This document shows positions 37,277 to 45,804 of a DNA stretch of 64,000 bases, piece by piece. Source of the stretch: Methylobacterium gossipiicola. GTDB taxonomy: Bacteria > Pseudomonadota > Alphaproteobacteria > Rhizobiales > Beijerinckiaceae. The notes below the pieces were generated by a model, which made no database searches, was not told the DNA's origin, and worked only from the letters and a program-made list of their open reading frames with translations. Each line of letters opens with the position of its first letter. The first letter of the stretch is position 1. Location of the stretch: contig NZ_FOPM01000007.1 of the NCBI RefSeq assembly GCF_900113485.1, positions 62,001 through 126,000 on the forward strand, read 5' to 3'. The translations under genes and the position numbers were made by a program.

Positions 37277-37399
37277 TGTTGCCCAGGCCCGTCACAGACG
37301 TGATAAAGCTGAGATCGAAGCGTTGCGTTGGGCCGTCGGGCCCCAAAAGCGAGAGACCGGACCTTGTCTTCGTTCTTCAGTTCAGACGGCTCCACGACG

Positions 37400-38728
37400 A
37401 TGCAGTTCGCGATCATATTCGCCCTCATCTTCGCGGTTCTGGCCGTCGCGGTGTTCGCCTTCCGACGCCTGTCCGGCCAGGGCCAGTCCATCTCCACCAA
37501 GGTCGGCGGTCGCGGCCGGCAGCCCCGCCTCGGCGTCGTCGATATCTACGAACTCGACCGGCAGCGTCAGCTCATCCTCCTGCGCCGGGACGATGTCGAG
37601 CACCTGCTCCTCGTCGGCGGGCCCAACGATGTGGTGGTGGAGCGCAACATCGCCCGCGGGGTCGCCGCCCGCCTGGCCGAGGGGGAGCCGGCCCCGTCCG
37701 AGGCCGCCATCGCCGACCCGGCCCGGTTCCCGCCGGCCTTCGAGCCCGCCTTCGAGATGCCCGTGGCGGTGCCCCCCCCGCCCGATTCGCCGGCCCGCCC
37801 CGACCCCGTCGCGCGGCCCCACGATCCGCCCATTTCCGATCTGGCTGCCCCCGACCTGTTCGCGCCCGACGACATCGAACCGCAGACCGCGCGCCCATCC
37901 GAATTGCGCCCCGCCCGCCCGGGCCTTTCGGAGGCGTCGGCCCCGCCCGTCGCCCCCTCCCCCTCGCGTCCGGCTCGGCGGCTCTCGCCCACCCTCGCCA
38001 ACCTCGTCCCGAGCGTCATCAACCTCGTCCCCGGCGCGGCCAAGCGCGCTCCGACGACGGACGGTGATTCGGCCGTGACCGCCGCCGGCGTGACCGACGC
38101 GGTGCCACCCGGGGAGTCCGCCCGCCCCGTCGATCCGGCGATTCTCTCGGATATGGCCCGCCAACTCGAACAGGTGGTGCGACGCCCGGCTGCCCCGGCG
38201 ATGCCGGCCTTCGTGCTCCCCCCTGCCCCGCCCGCCCCCGCCGAACCGGTCGCCGCCGAGCCCGTCGTCACGGAACCCGTACCGGCTCCCCCTCCCCCTG
38301 CCCCGCCCGAACCGGAGGCGGTCGACCCTATGGCGGCCGGCATGGCGGAGACGGCCGAGACGCCGGAGCGGGATGATGCCCTGTTCGAGCCGGCCGCGCC
38401 GGAGCCGGAGCGTCCCACACCGACGACGGACCGTCCCATTCCGCCCGTGCGCCGTCCCACGCCGACGCCCGATGCGCCGGTATCCGCCCCCGTGGCGCCG
38501 GAGCCGCGCCCGCTCGTTTCCGAGCCGGCACCGGTCGTCGTCGAGCCGGCCGTCGCGCCTGCGAAGCCAGCGGCGCCCGACGTCGTCGCGCCCCCGGCGG
38601 AGCCCGCTAAACAACCGACCGACTTGGGAAAATCCTCCGCCGGCACCTCCCCGAATCCGTTCTCCGTCGAGGAGATCGAGGCCGAGTTCGCGCGGCTACT
38701 CGGTCGCTCCCTCGACAAGAAGGGCTGA
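37400..38728 (+). CDS. fliO: FliO-like flagellar export protein with long Pro-rich extension
   Basis: A 442-residue protein. Residues 1-22 form one membrane helix (FAIIFALIFAVLAVAVFAF). Residues 40-90 are the FliO cytoplasmic domain: RLGVVDIYELDRQRQLILL and DVEHLLLVGGPNDVVVE. The rest (about 110-440) is acidic, Pro/Ala-rich and repetitive, with a short helical VEEIEAEFARLLGRSLDKK end. FliO helps FliP assemble; fliP is 95 bases downstream. Usual FliO proteins are about 100-150 residues, so the tail is exceptional. The ATG at 37400 was chosen since it starts at the membrane helix. Confidence 0.82.
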   Translation: MQFAIIFALIFAVLAVAVFAFRRLSGQGQSISTKVGGRGRQPRLGVVDIYELDRQRQLILLRRDDVEHLLLVGGPNDVVVERNIARGVAARLAEGEPAPSEAAIADPARFPPAFEPAFEMPVAVPPPPDSPARPDPVARPHDPPISDLAAPDLFAPDDIEPQTARPSELRPARPGLSEASAPPVAPSPSRPARRLSPTLANLVPSVINLVPGAAKRAPTTDGDSAVTAAGVTDAVPPGESARPVDPAILSDMARQLEQVVRRPAAPAMPAFVLPPAPPAPAEPVAAEPVVTEPVPAPPPPAPPEPEAVDPMAAGMAETAETPERDDALFEPAAPEPERPTPTTDRPIPPVRRPTPTPDAPVSAPVAPEPRPLVSEPAPVVVEPAVAPAKPAAPDVVAPPAEPAKQPTDLGKSSAGTSPNPFSVEEIEAEFARLLGRSLDKKG

Positions 38729-38823
38729 TCCGGCCACGACACCGACAGGTTTGGGGTGGAGGACGGCGCGGCCCCGGAGCATCGGGTGATTCGCTGCTCC
38801 TGCTATGTTCTTGCGGAACCACG

Positions 38824-39567
38824 ATGATTCGACCAAAACCCCGTGCCGTCGCCCTCCTGGCGGCGACCCTTGGCCTGACCCTCGCGGCGGGCGGCGCCAT
38901 GGCGCAGAGCGTGTCCCTCGATCTCGGCGCGGGCGGCACCACCGAGCGCGCCCTGCAACTCGTTGCCCTCATCACCGTTCTGGCGCTGGCGCCTTCGGTG
39001 CTCGTGATGGCGACATCCTTCACCCGAATCGTGGTGGTCTTCTCGATCCTGCGCTCGGCGCTTGGGACGCAGAGCGCGCCGCCCAACACCGTGATCACGA
39101 GCCTCGCCCTGTTCCTGACGGCCTTCGTGATGGCCCCCGTCGGGCGAGAGGCCTACCGCACCGGCGTCGAGCCGCTGCTGGCCGGGCAGATCACCCAGAG
39201 CGTCGCATTCGAGCGGGCGTCGATTCCGTTCAAGGCGTTCATGCTGAAGAACGTTCGCGAGAAAGATCTCAAGCTTTTCTTGGACATGGCGAAGGTTCCG
39301 ACGCCTTCCGGCCCGGAAGCCGTCGGCCTCGAGATCGTGACGCCGGCGTTCATGATCTCGGAGTTGCGTCGGGCTTTCGAGATCGGCTTCCTGCTCTTCA
39401 TACCGTTCCTGATCATCGACCTCGTGGTGGCCTCGATCCTCATGGCCGTGGGTATGATGATGGTGCCGCCGGCCACCGTGGCCCTCCCATTCAAGCTCAT
39501 CTTCTTCGTGTTGGTCGACGGCTGGACCCTTGTGGCAGGCTCCCTCGTGCAGAGCTACGGGAGCTGA
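38824..39567 (+). CDS. fliP: Flagellar type III export protein FliP
   Basis: A 247-residue protein with a cleavable signal (about 1-27, ending GAMAQ) and four helices. Family signatures TSFTRIVVVFSILRSALG and PFLIIDLVVASILMAVGMMM are intact. FliP is the core of the export gate with FliQ and FliR. The gene ends at a strong terminator shared with the converging TPR gene. Confidence 0.95.
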   Translation: MIRPKPRAVALLAATLGLTLAAGGAMAQSVSLDLGAGGTTERALQLVALITVLALAPSVLVMATSFTRIVVVFSILRSALGTQSAPPNTVITSLALFLTAFVMAPVGREAYRTGVEPLLAGQITQSVAFERASIPFKAFMLKNVREKDLKLFLDMAKVPTPSGPEAVGLEIVTPAFMISELRRAFEIGFLLFIPFLIIDLVVASILMAVGMMMVPPATVALPFKLIFFVLVDGWTLVAGSLVQSYGS

Positions 39568-39570
39568 CGA

Positions 39571-39606
39571 GCCTTTGGACGAGGCGTCGCGGCCTCGTCC
39601 AAAGGC
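39571..39606. terminator. Terminator shared by fliP and the TPR-protein operon
   Basis: GCCTTTGGACGAGGC (39571-39585) and GCCTCGTCCAAAGGC (39592-39606) form a perfect 15-bp stem with a 6-base loop, followed by GTTTTC on the plus strand. Confidence 0.82.
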
Positions 39607-39643
39607 GTTTTCTCAGAAGCCGTTGCCGAGCGGTACGCGGCGC

Positions 39644-42600
39644 TCAGCCCGGCGGCGTCGCCGGGGCCTCGGACTGCGCGTCGGCGCGGGCATCCTCTTC
39701 ACGCTTGCCCCGCTCCGGCATGGCCGCCTGGGGATAGCGCTTGCGATATTCGACCAGGAAGGCCTGCAGGGTCTCGGACCGACTGGCCTTCTGGGCGATC
39801 TCGCGGAAGCCCGCTGTCCGCGCGGCATTGGGCTGCGTCAGCAGGGCGAACGTCCGGGCATCGACGCTCTCCGCCATGGGATTGGCGAACTTCGCCTTCA
39901 AACGGTCCAGGCTCAACGTCTCGCCGGCGAGACCGTAGGCGATGGCGGCGCGGATCACATCCGTGCGGATCTTGTCATGGAGGGGCTTGCGCTGGCTCCA
40001 GGCATCTCCGGCCAGCAACTCATGTGCTTCACCGGTCTCTCGCCAACGTTTGGCGGTCCATAGGATATCCGCCCGCAGGCGTGTCGCATCGGCGCCCGTC
40101 TCACCCTCGACGGTCTCCAGGGCGAGATCCGTCCGCGAGAGATCCGACAGGGCTCGGGCGCGCAGGAGCGCACGGGCGCGGCGCAGATCCTCCGGAAGCT
40201 CGGGCAGATACGTCGCGTCGAGCGCTTGGAGTGCGGCGAGCGGCTTGTCGTCCATGAGTCGAATGGTTGCCAGACGTGCGGCCACTTCCGACTGAGCGGG
40301 TCCGGTCAGACGATGATCCACCTGATGCTGCAAGAGGTCGGCGGCAGGTTCGAGGAGATCGAATTCGACCAAGCGATCCGAGAGCCGGCGGACGATTTCG
40401 TCGCCACGTCGTCCGATCGGGGCGAATTCCTTGAAATCGAAATACAGCGCCAAGGCCTCGACGCCGGACATTTTGGCTCCACGCTCGCCCAGGTAGAGTT
40501 CATCGAACAGGTTGAGAGCCCATTCCTGCAGATTTCGGACGACGGGGGATTCGCTTTTTGAAGCCACGGCACGACGCACGGCGGTGAACGCTCCACGCCA
40601 ATGGCCGGCCTCCGCTTGGAGATGGGCGAGCGCGGACAGGGTCCGCATCTCGATCTCGTCGCCGTGCCACATCAGGGAAAGCGTATCGATCCGGTCGATG
40701 GCGTCCGAAAGCGACAGCTTGCCCAGGGAATGTCCCAGGAGCGATGCCCGCAACGACGCCTCGGCGCCGACGGGGCCGTTTCCTTCCTCGGCGAGACGCT
40801 TGTAGCTGTCGAGTGCCGACGCCGTTCGCCCGGTCATCTCGTCGACCCGAGCCCGTAGGAGCGTGAGCTGGTCACGCATCGGCTGCTCGGGATAGCGCGC
40901 GCCCGCCAGGACGATCTGACGGCTAGCCGCGTCCGCGTCTCCAGCTTCGATGGCGGAATCCGCTGCCGCCATTCGTAGGAAGACCTGGAGGTCATCGGGA
41001 TAGCGCTCCAAGACACCCCCGGTTTCCTGATAGGCGGCGCTCGCCTTGTCCCACTGGCCGGCGAGAGCGTCGAGATACCCCTGCCAGAGACGCGCCTCGG
41101 GGTCGGATCGGAGCCCGTCACTGCCCAGGCTGCGCCGGGCGTCGGCCATGTGTCCCATACGGGCCGCCCCGATGGCTTGGAGAAGGGATAACTCGCGCTT
41201 TCCCGCCAGGGTGGGATCTTCCGTCGCCGCGACCTTGAGGACGCCGCTGGCTTCGCTCGCCAGGCCATTGGCGAGGAGGATTTTTGCCAAAGCCAACCGA
41301 AGCGGTCCTCGGGCGCTACGGTTGGCCTCCGTAATCTCGTCGAGCTTCTGACGAATGGCGTCGCGAACCTCACCGGTGCGTGCCGCTTCCCACTGCAGAC
41401 GATCGATGACGAGATCGGCCGTCACCGTAAGGGGGGCGGCCGCGGAGCGCGCGAGGCCGGAAATCGCGATTCCGCCGTCACGTTCGATGGTCACGCCATC
41501 GATGTCCGGTCGCACCACGAGATTGTCGGCCTGCGCCAAGACGGCGATGCCCTGGCGGCTCGCGAGCAGTTCAAAATCGACGAAGGTCTGGCGCTTCGAG
41601 ATATCTGCGGGCATTGGCCCATACCCCGTCACGATGGCGATGCGCTCCCCGTCGAGGTCGAGCCATGTGGCCCCCCCGGTATTCGGCAACTTCACGCTGA
41701 TGATGGGTTGCCCATTCGCCGCGAGTGTCCTGATGGGGGTCAAGGGCACACTGGCCGCGACGCCGACACCGGCCACGAGTTCCCATCCGGTCGGAGCATC
41801 GACGGGGCCGGCCGGGACAAGGTCGAACAGGCGGTCCTGGGGCGTGGGGAAACGGATCGAGACGAAGTTGCCCGTGCGCACGGGTTGACCCAAGGGTTTC
41901 AGGACAGGATCGCCTGCCGGAACCACGATGGTGTCGGGGGTTTCGAAAACCAGCGTGGTGATGCCCGCGCGCTCGAACAGAGCCGCGGCTGGAATTCGCG
42001 TGAACGGAAAGATCAGTCCGGGACCGGCAGGCCGAACCAGGGCGGGGCGTACCTTGGCGTTGGGGGCGGTCGCCGGGGGGGAGCTCGCCGGCTGTTGTGC
42101 GGTCGGGACTTCGACGGGCGAAGGCTTGACAGCATTGGGAGGCTTCGTGTCCGGAGCGGGTTCCGCGCCCCGTTCAGCGACGGGTTTCGTGCCGCCAGCC
42201 TTCTGCTGAAGATCGAGGGTGATTCCGTCCGCGTCCCGAGCGTAATGAATTTCATAGCCCGCTGCGGGGGTCACGAGCAGGCGAGCGCCCGCCTCATCCC
42301 CCTCGACGGAGAGGGATGCGATAGAGGGCTTGAGACGCCCACGACTCGCCGTGTCGTCGATCCGCCAGGAGCCCGGCACGTCCAAGCGCGTGGCCGTTCC
42401 AACTTGCTCGATGCGGGCCGCGACGCTTTCCGGCAAGCGGATGCTCAACCGGGCGAGGTTCGGACGCAAGGCAAGCTCCAGCGGTAGTCGCACGGGTTCG
42501 GCTGGCTTGGGACGGACTAATCGGAGAGCGGCTTCAGCAGCCTGTGTTCTGGCGAACAGGTCGGCCACGACCTCCGGCGGTAGCGGCGGAGGGAGGCCCG

Positions 42601-43066
42601 CCCAATCCACGGGGAGGAGATCGACGAAGGTTTTCTCTCCGACCGTTTGAACGTTGACCCGGTAAGGGCGTTGCAGGGCGACGCGTAACCCCGTGCCATC
42701 TGGATCGCGTCGGACCAGGGACACGTAGTTTGGCATCTGGGTAGCCAAGCGTTCAGCGAAAGCTGGGCTCCGATCGGAGAAACCGATGATGAGGACCGTG
42801 TCCGAGACACGGGCCTTCACGGTTACGACCGTATCGAAGTTCAGGACGATGCGACCGTAGCGATCCGCTTGCGTTCCGGTGATGCCCATCAGACGGGCGG
42901 CTGAGGTCGGGCCACTCATAGCCAGCCCAGCCAAAATCGACGCCACGGCGAGGCCGGCCCTAGGCCGGCGCCGTCGATGGGTGATGTCTCGGCCCAAAAC
43001 CATTGCGGGATTCACCAAACTCGAGGGACGCACCACACGCGAAGCGAGCGGGGCGTCTTGCGCCAC
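39644..43066 (-). CDS. Giant periplasmic TPR protein of the motility operon (MotK-like)
   Basis: 1140 residues from the GTG at 43066 (ATG at 43003 would give 1119). A basic RRRRPR run and hydrophobic segment (38-57) form the export signal. Residues about 58-155 are an AMIN-like beta domain (YGRIVLNFDTVVTVKARV); a Pro-rich linker lies near 285-345; residues about 540-1090 are tandem tetratricopeptide-like helices. The tail is acidic. It is the last gene of fliL-fliM-DUF6468-motE-IalB-small gene. In Cereibacter sphaeroides a periplasmic TPR protein, MotK, works with MotE and MotB; the same role here is inference from gene order. Domain limits are by eye. Confidence 0.7.
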   Translation of the reverse strand: MAQDAPLASRVVRPSSLVNPAMVLGRDITHRRRRPRAGLAVASILAGLAMSGPTSAARLMGITGTQADRYGRIVLNFDTVVTVKARVSDTVLIIGFSDRSPAFAERLATQMPNYVSLVRRDPDGTGLRVALQRPYRVNVQTVGEKTFVDLLPVDWAGLPPPLPPEVVADLFARTQAAEAALRLVRPKPAEPVRLPLELALRPNLARLSIRLPESVAARIEQVGTATRLDVPGSWRIDDTASRGRLKPSIASLSVEGDEAGARLLVTPAAGYEIHYARDADGITLDLQQKAGGTKPVAERGAEPAPDTKPPNAVKPSPVEVPTAQQPASSPPATAPNAKVRPALVRPAGPGLIFPFTRIPAAALFERAGITTLVFETPDTIVVPAGDPVLKPLGQPVRTGNFVSIRFPTPQDRLFDLVPAGPVDAPTGWELVAGVGVAASVPLTPIRTLAANGQPIISVKLPNTGGATWLDLDGERIAIVTGYGPMPADISKRQTFVDFELLASRQGIAVLAQADNLVVRPDIDGVTIERDGGIAISGLARSAAAPLTVTADLVIDRLQWEAARTGEVRDAIRQKLDEITEANRSARGPLRLALAKILLANGLASEASGVLKVAATEDPTLAGKRELSLLQAIGAARMGHMADARRSLGSDGLRSDPEARLWQGYLDALAGQWDKASAAYQETGGVLERYPDDLQVFLRMAAADSAIEAGDADAASRQIVLAGARYPEQPMRDQLTLLRARVDEMTGRTASALDSYKRLAEEGNGPVGAEASLRASLLGHSLGKLSLSDAIDRIDTLSLMWHGDEIEMRTLSALAHLQAEAGHWRGAFTAVRRAVASKSESPVVRNLQEWALNLFDELYLGERGAKMSGVEALALYFDFKEFAPIGRRGDEIVRRLSDRLVEFDLLEPAADLLQHQVDHRLTGPAQSEVAARLATIRLMDDKPLAALQALDATYLPELPEDLRRARALLRARALSDLSRTDLALETVEGETGADATRLRADILWTAKRWRETGEAHELLAGDAWSQRKPLHDKIRTDVIRAAIAYGLAGETLSLDRLKAKFANPMAESVDARTFALLTQPNAARTAGFREIAQKASRSETLQAFLVEYRKRYPQAAMPERGKREEDARADAQSEAPATPPG

Positions 43067-43121
43067 ACAGTCCGGTCACTCTTTCAGAATTGGGCTAACG
43101 GGCGCTTAAAAGTCCTCCGGA

Positions 43122-43532
43122 CTATGGAGCGGCGCGCTTGACGATCAGCCCTGGGATGATCGTTCCGCTCGGACCGAAATTGGTTTCGGCCCGAGAACAG
43201 TTCGCCACTGTGTCCTTGGTGTAAGTCTCCGTGTAGGTGCGCGACCGCAACAGGAGGTCCCCCTTGGAGAGATCGTCGAGCTTCACCCCGAGACCGGCGA
43301 CGACCTCCTTGAAGCGGCTGTAGTCGGGCTGGAGATCCGGACAGGCGTTCTGGACGAAGTATGTGAGGCCAGCGAGTTTCGCAGCCGTGTTGCGCTGCCG
43401 TTCGGCTTTCGCGTCCGGCGTAGGACTGTCCGGTGATGCCACCGCTGGCGAGGGGGCTTCGGGTGCGGTCTGGGCCGAGGCGCAAGTCGTGACGATGATC
43501 GCGAACAGGCAGGCGAGCGAAAGGATCTTCAT
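43122..43532 (-). CDS. Small secreted hypothetical protein in the motility operon
   Basis: 136 residues with a GAGGAAACGCC ribosome-site context before ATG 43532. The signal peptide (1-22, ending CASAQ) is followed by a Pro/Ser-rich linker and a helical domain containing FVQNACPDLQPDYSRFKE, then a Tyr/Thr-rich patch (SRTYTETYTKDTVANCS). Two mature Cys, likely a disulphide. No family is recognised. Its place between the IalB-like gene and the TPR gene suggests a periplasmic motility role. Confidence 0.7.
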   Translation of the reverse strand: MKILSLACLFAIIVTTCASAQTAPEAPSPAVASPDSPTPDAKAERQRNTAAKLAGLTYFVQNACPDLQPDYSRFKEVVAGLGVKLDDLSKGDLLLRSRTYTETYTKDTVANCSRAETNFGPSGTIIPGLIVKRAAP

Positions 43533-43613
43533 CGGCGTTTCCTCGTGATTGTATCGGCGCGATGTCTTCATTGTTCGAAGATTGTTGAGTGCGCCGCGTT
43601 CAGTTCGCTGTCG

Positions 43614-44324
43614 TTATCCGGCCAAGGCCACGGCTCGTGAGAGTGCCGGGCCAAAGCCACCGAGCGGGACGGTGACCACAAGGGGATCTTTGGCATCGGG
43701 GCGCGTCGCCGTGACGGTCAGAGCCTTGGCGGACTTCATGGCATCGGTTGCCAGAGTTGGAAAGCTGACCGGAACCATGCATCCTTCTTGGCTGCAACTG
43801 AGGAAGGGAGCCCCCTGCCCGAGAACCGCCTCGTCGAGCTTGAACTGCACACCGCCTTCAATGTTAAGGCCCAAAGGCATCAAGATAAGGCCCGCCGCCC
43901 GGCCCTCCGTCGGTGTGCGCAACTCGATGGCGAACGAGCGACGTCCATCGGTCTTGGATCCCTGAGCCTGCATGAGGGTGCATGTCGCTGGCCCAGTCCC
44001 CTCGCGGGCGCAGACAACGGTCCAATCGCCGTAGACCTCGCTTATGGAACTGGCACCAGCTGGCCAGAGGGCGACGGGGGCTGGTTTGGCAGCCGGAGCG
44101 GATTTGACTGCGGGGGCGGGCCTCGGCTTGGCCTTGGGCTTTGGCGTGGGCGCGTTCGGCGCGCTGGCCTCTCCCATGTCCTGAGCGCGGGTCGAACAGA
44201 TCGTAAGAGGCAGGAATTGACTGGATAGGATCAGGCCGAGCGCGACTGCGCGCGGGCGGAACGATGGGCGGTGGAGCGGCAAATTCAGCCTCCAGGGGCA
44301 TCGAGGTCTTTCGAAGCCCGTCAC
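43614..44324 (-). CDS. Invasion-associated locus B (IalB)-family periplasmic protein
   Basis: 236 residues from a GTG start; no in-frame ATG fits better. Signal-like hydrophobic segment about 27-47 (ending STRAQ), a Lys/Pro/Ala-rich linker, then an IalB domain: EVYGDWTVVCARE, CTLMQAQ, GVQFKLDE and CSQEGCMVPVSF with its Cys pairs. The family is widespread in alphaproteobacteria as a secreted disulphide-bonded domain of unclear function. It lies in the middle of the motE-to-TPR gene run, hence may act at the motor. Confidence 0.78.
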   Translation of the reverse strand: MTGFERPRCPWRLNLPLHRPSFRPRAVALGLILSSQFLPLTICSTRAQDMGEASAPNAPTPKPKAKPRPAPAVKSAPAAKPAPVALWPAGASSISEVYGDWTVVCAREGTGPATCTLMQAQGSKTDGRRSFAIELRTPTEGRAAGLILMPLGLNIEGGVQFKLDEAVLGQGAPFLSCSQEGCMVPVSFPTLATDAMKSAKALTVTATRPDAKDPLVVTVPLGGFGPALSRAVALAG

Positions 44325-44433
44325 GCGGTCAGCACCATTCCTCTGGGGAACGGCCCGCGTGACGATTTCGGAGCCTGCCGCCTAAACGCGCCGCCCACCG
44401 GGCGCAACCATAAGGCTTTCCTGAGATTGTGGC

Positions 44434-45285
44434 TTAGCGCTTGGAGGGGGGCTTCAGCATCTCTATGGCTGGCAACTCGGAGGGACCAAGCCCAGCGATC
44501 GAGGGAATTTGCAAGGTCGGTGTCTTGTTTTGAGCACGGTTTGCGAGGGCAACCGTGAGTTTTTCAGCCGGCTCGGACTGCATCAGTGCTAGAACTTCCG
44601 CCATCTTGCGCGGATTCATCGTAAGAACGATCGGAACAAGAACGTCTTGGTTCAAGCGATCGAACACTCGTGCCGCGTCCTTAGGCTTCATTGTCTCGTA
44701 CATGGTGACGATATTCTTGAAGGCTGCCTTCTCGGCCTCGGCACGCTCCGTCGTGCCGCTTTCGATCTTACCTTCCTCCTGCTTGAGGGCATCGACGCCG
44801 TTCTCCAGCTTGCGTTCGGCGGTACCAATGAGTTGCTCGCGCATGTCGAGGGCTTCGCTGCGCTGCTTGAGGGTATCGCGCCGATTGGCCAAGCGCTCGA
44901 GAATGGCGCGTTCTGTGGCGGACATCGCTTCCTGGGGCGATGGCGGACGGGCAGCGGGTTTTTTAGGTTCGGATGGTGCCTTCTCTGGCTCCTTTGGCGT
45001 GACGGAGCCGGTGGTGGCGGGATCGGACGGCTCGTATCCGGTCCGGGCCTTCGCAAGGACGCGGGCGAATTCCGGCAAGGGGGCGCCCGGGACGGGCTTC
45101 GAATCCTCGATCGCGATGGAAGCGAGCTTCAGCACGAGAAGACCGGCGGCTGCGAGGGTAACGCCATCGATGAGGCGCAGCTTGAGCGGGCGCGGTTGGG
45201 GAAAGCGCACGCGCAACCCCATTTTCTCAAGGGGGGCCGGGATCTTGACCAGATCCGACGTCGGGGGGGAGACAGGCTGGGTCAT
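44434..45285 (-). CDS. motE: MotE-family protein (MgtE-N-like domain)
   Basis: A 283-residue protein with one membrane helix (about 40-58), a Pro/Glu-rich linker, a coiled coil (about 120-185: MSATERAILERLANRRD) and a C-terminal MgtE-N-like helical domain (YETMKPKDAARVFDRLNQD, then PRKMAEVLALM). MotE in Sinorhizobium and relatives is a periplasmic partner of other Mot proteins. It overlaps the DUF6468 gene by 4 bases (ATGA), so the two are translationally coupled. Confidence 0.85.
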   Translation of the reverse strand: MTQPVSPPTSDLVKIPAPLEKMGLRVRFPQPRPLKLRLIDGVTLAAAGLLVLKLASIAIEDSKPVPGAPLPEFARVLAKARTGYEPSDPATTGSVTPKEPEKAPSEPKKPAARPPSPQEAMSATERAILERLANRRDTLKQRSEALDMREQLIGTAERKLENGVDALKQEEGKIESGTTERAEAEKAAFKNIVTMYETMKPKDAARVFDRLNQDVLVPIVLTMNPRKMAEVLALMQSEPAEKLTVALANRAQNKTPTLQIPSIAGLGPSELPAIEMLKPPSKR

Positions 45286-45797
45286 GCGGCCTTGCTCCTC
45301 AGGCGACCGAGGGCGCGCTCCGATACGGCGAGGGCGGCGGCGGCGGCGGCGCCGAGGCGCTCATGGTTGGGACTCGTCTGGATTTCGACGGGGGTACGGT
45401 TCTGCGTCGTCACCGGCGCATCGACGTTCGCGGACGTGTCCTCGACCTGTGCCGGCGCCTTCGATCCCCCGGCCGCCTGGGCCACGATGGCGGAGATCTG
45501 CTCAATGACCGTCGTGCCCGCAGCGACCTGAGCCGACAGGTCGGCAGCATAACGCTCTGCTGTGGCGAGACGGTCGGCCAACGTGCGGTCGCACTCATCG
45601 AGAGTCGCACGCAGACCCACGACAGCCCGTTCGGCCGTTGCACTGGCGACGACGAGATCGCTGATGGTCTGGCGCATACCCACCTCGTCAGCCTTCATTC
45701 GAGCGAGGCGACGGCTCAGCCGCATCGACGAAACGATGGTTCCGACGAGAAGGACAGCTACGAGAATGTCGACCGTCAGGGTGATCGGAAAGCTCAT
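45282..45797 (-). CDS. DUF6468-type flagellar-operon protein
   Basis: A 171-residue protein with a single N-terminal membrane helix (about 7-26, TVDILVAVLLVGTIV) and a long coiled coil (about 27-110). The form and position, right after fliM, match the family I know as DUF6468. The C-terminal third is Ala/Thr-rich. No defined role; membership in the stator/switch operon suggests a structural part. Confidence 0.75.
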   Translation of the reverse strand: MSFPITLTVDILVAVLLVGTIVSSMRLSRRLARMKADEVGMRQTISDLVVASATAERAVVGLRATLDECDRTLADRLATAERYAADLSAQVAAGTTVIEQISAIVAQAAGGSKAPAQVEDTSANVDAPVTTQNRTPVEIQTSPNHERLGAAAAAALAVSERALGRLRSKAA

Positions 45798-45804
45798 GGC
45801 GAAG

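Larger units (their letters stand above)
37061..37399. other. Divergent flagellar control region (flgB / fliO)
   Basis: No gene is present in these 339 bases. The region holds two TTAA-N7-TTAA(C) sites, at 37129-37143 (minus orientation, towards flgB) and 37259-37274 (plus orientation, towards fliO), described separately. Confidence 0.8.
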
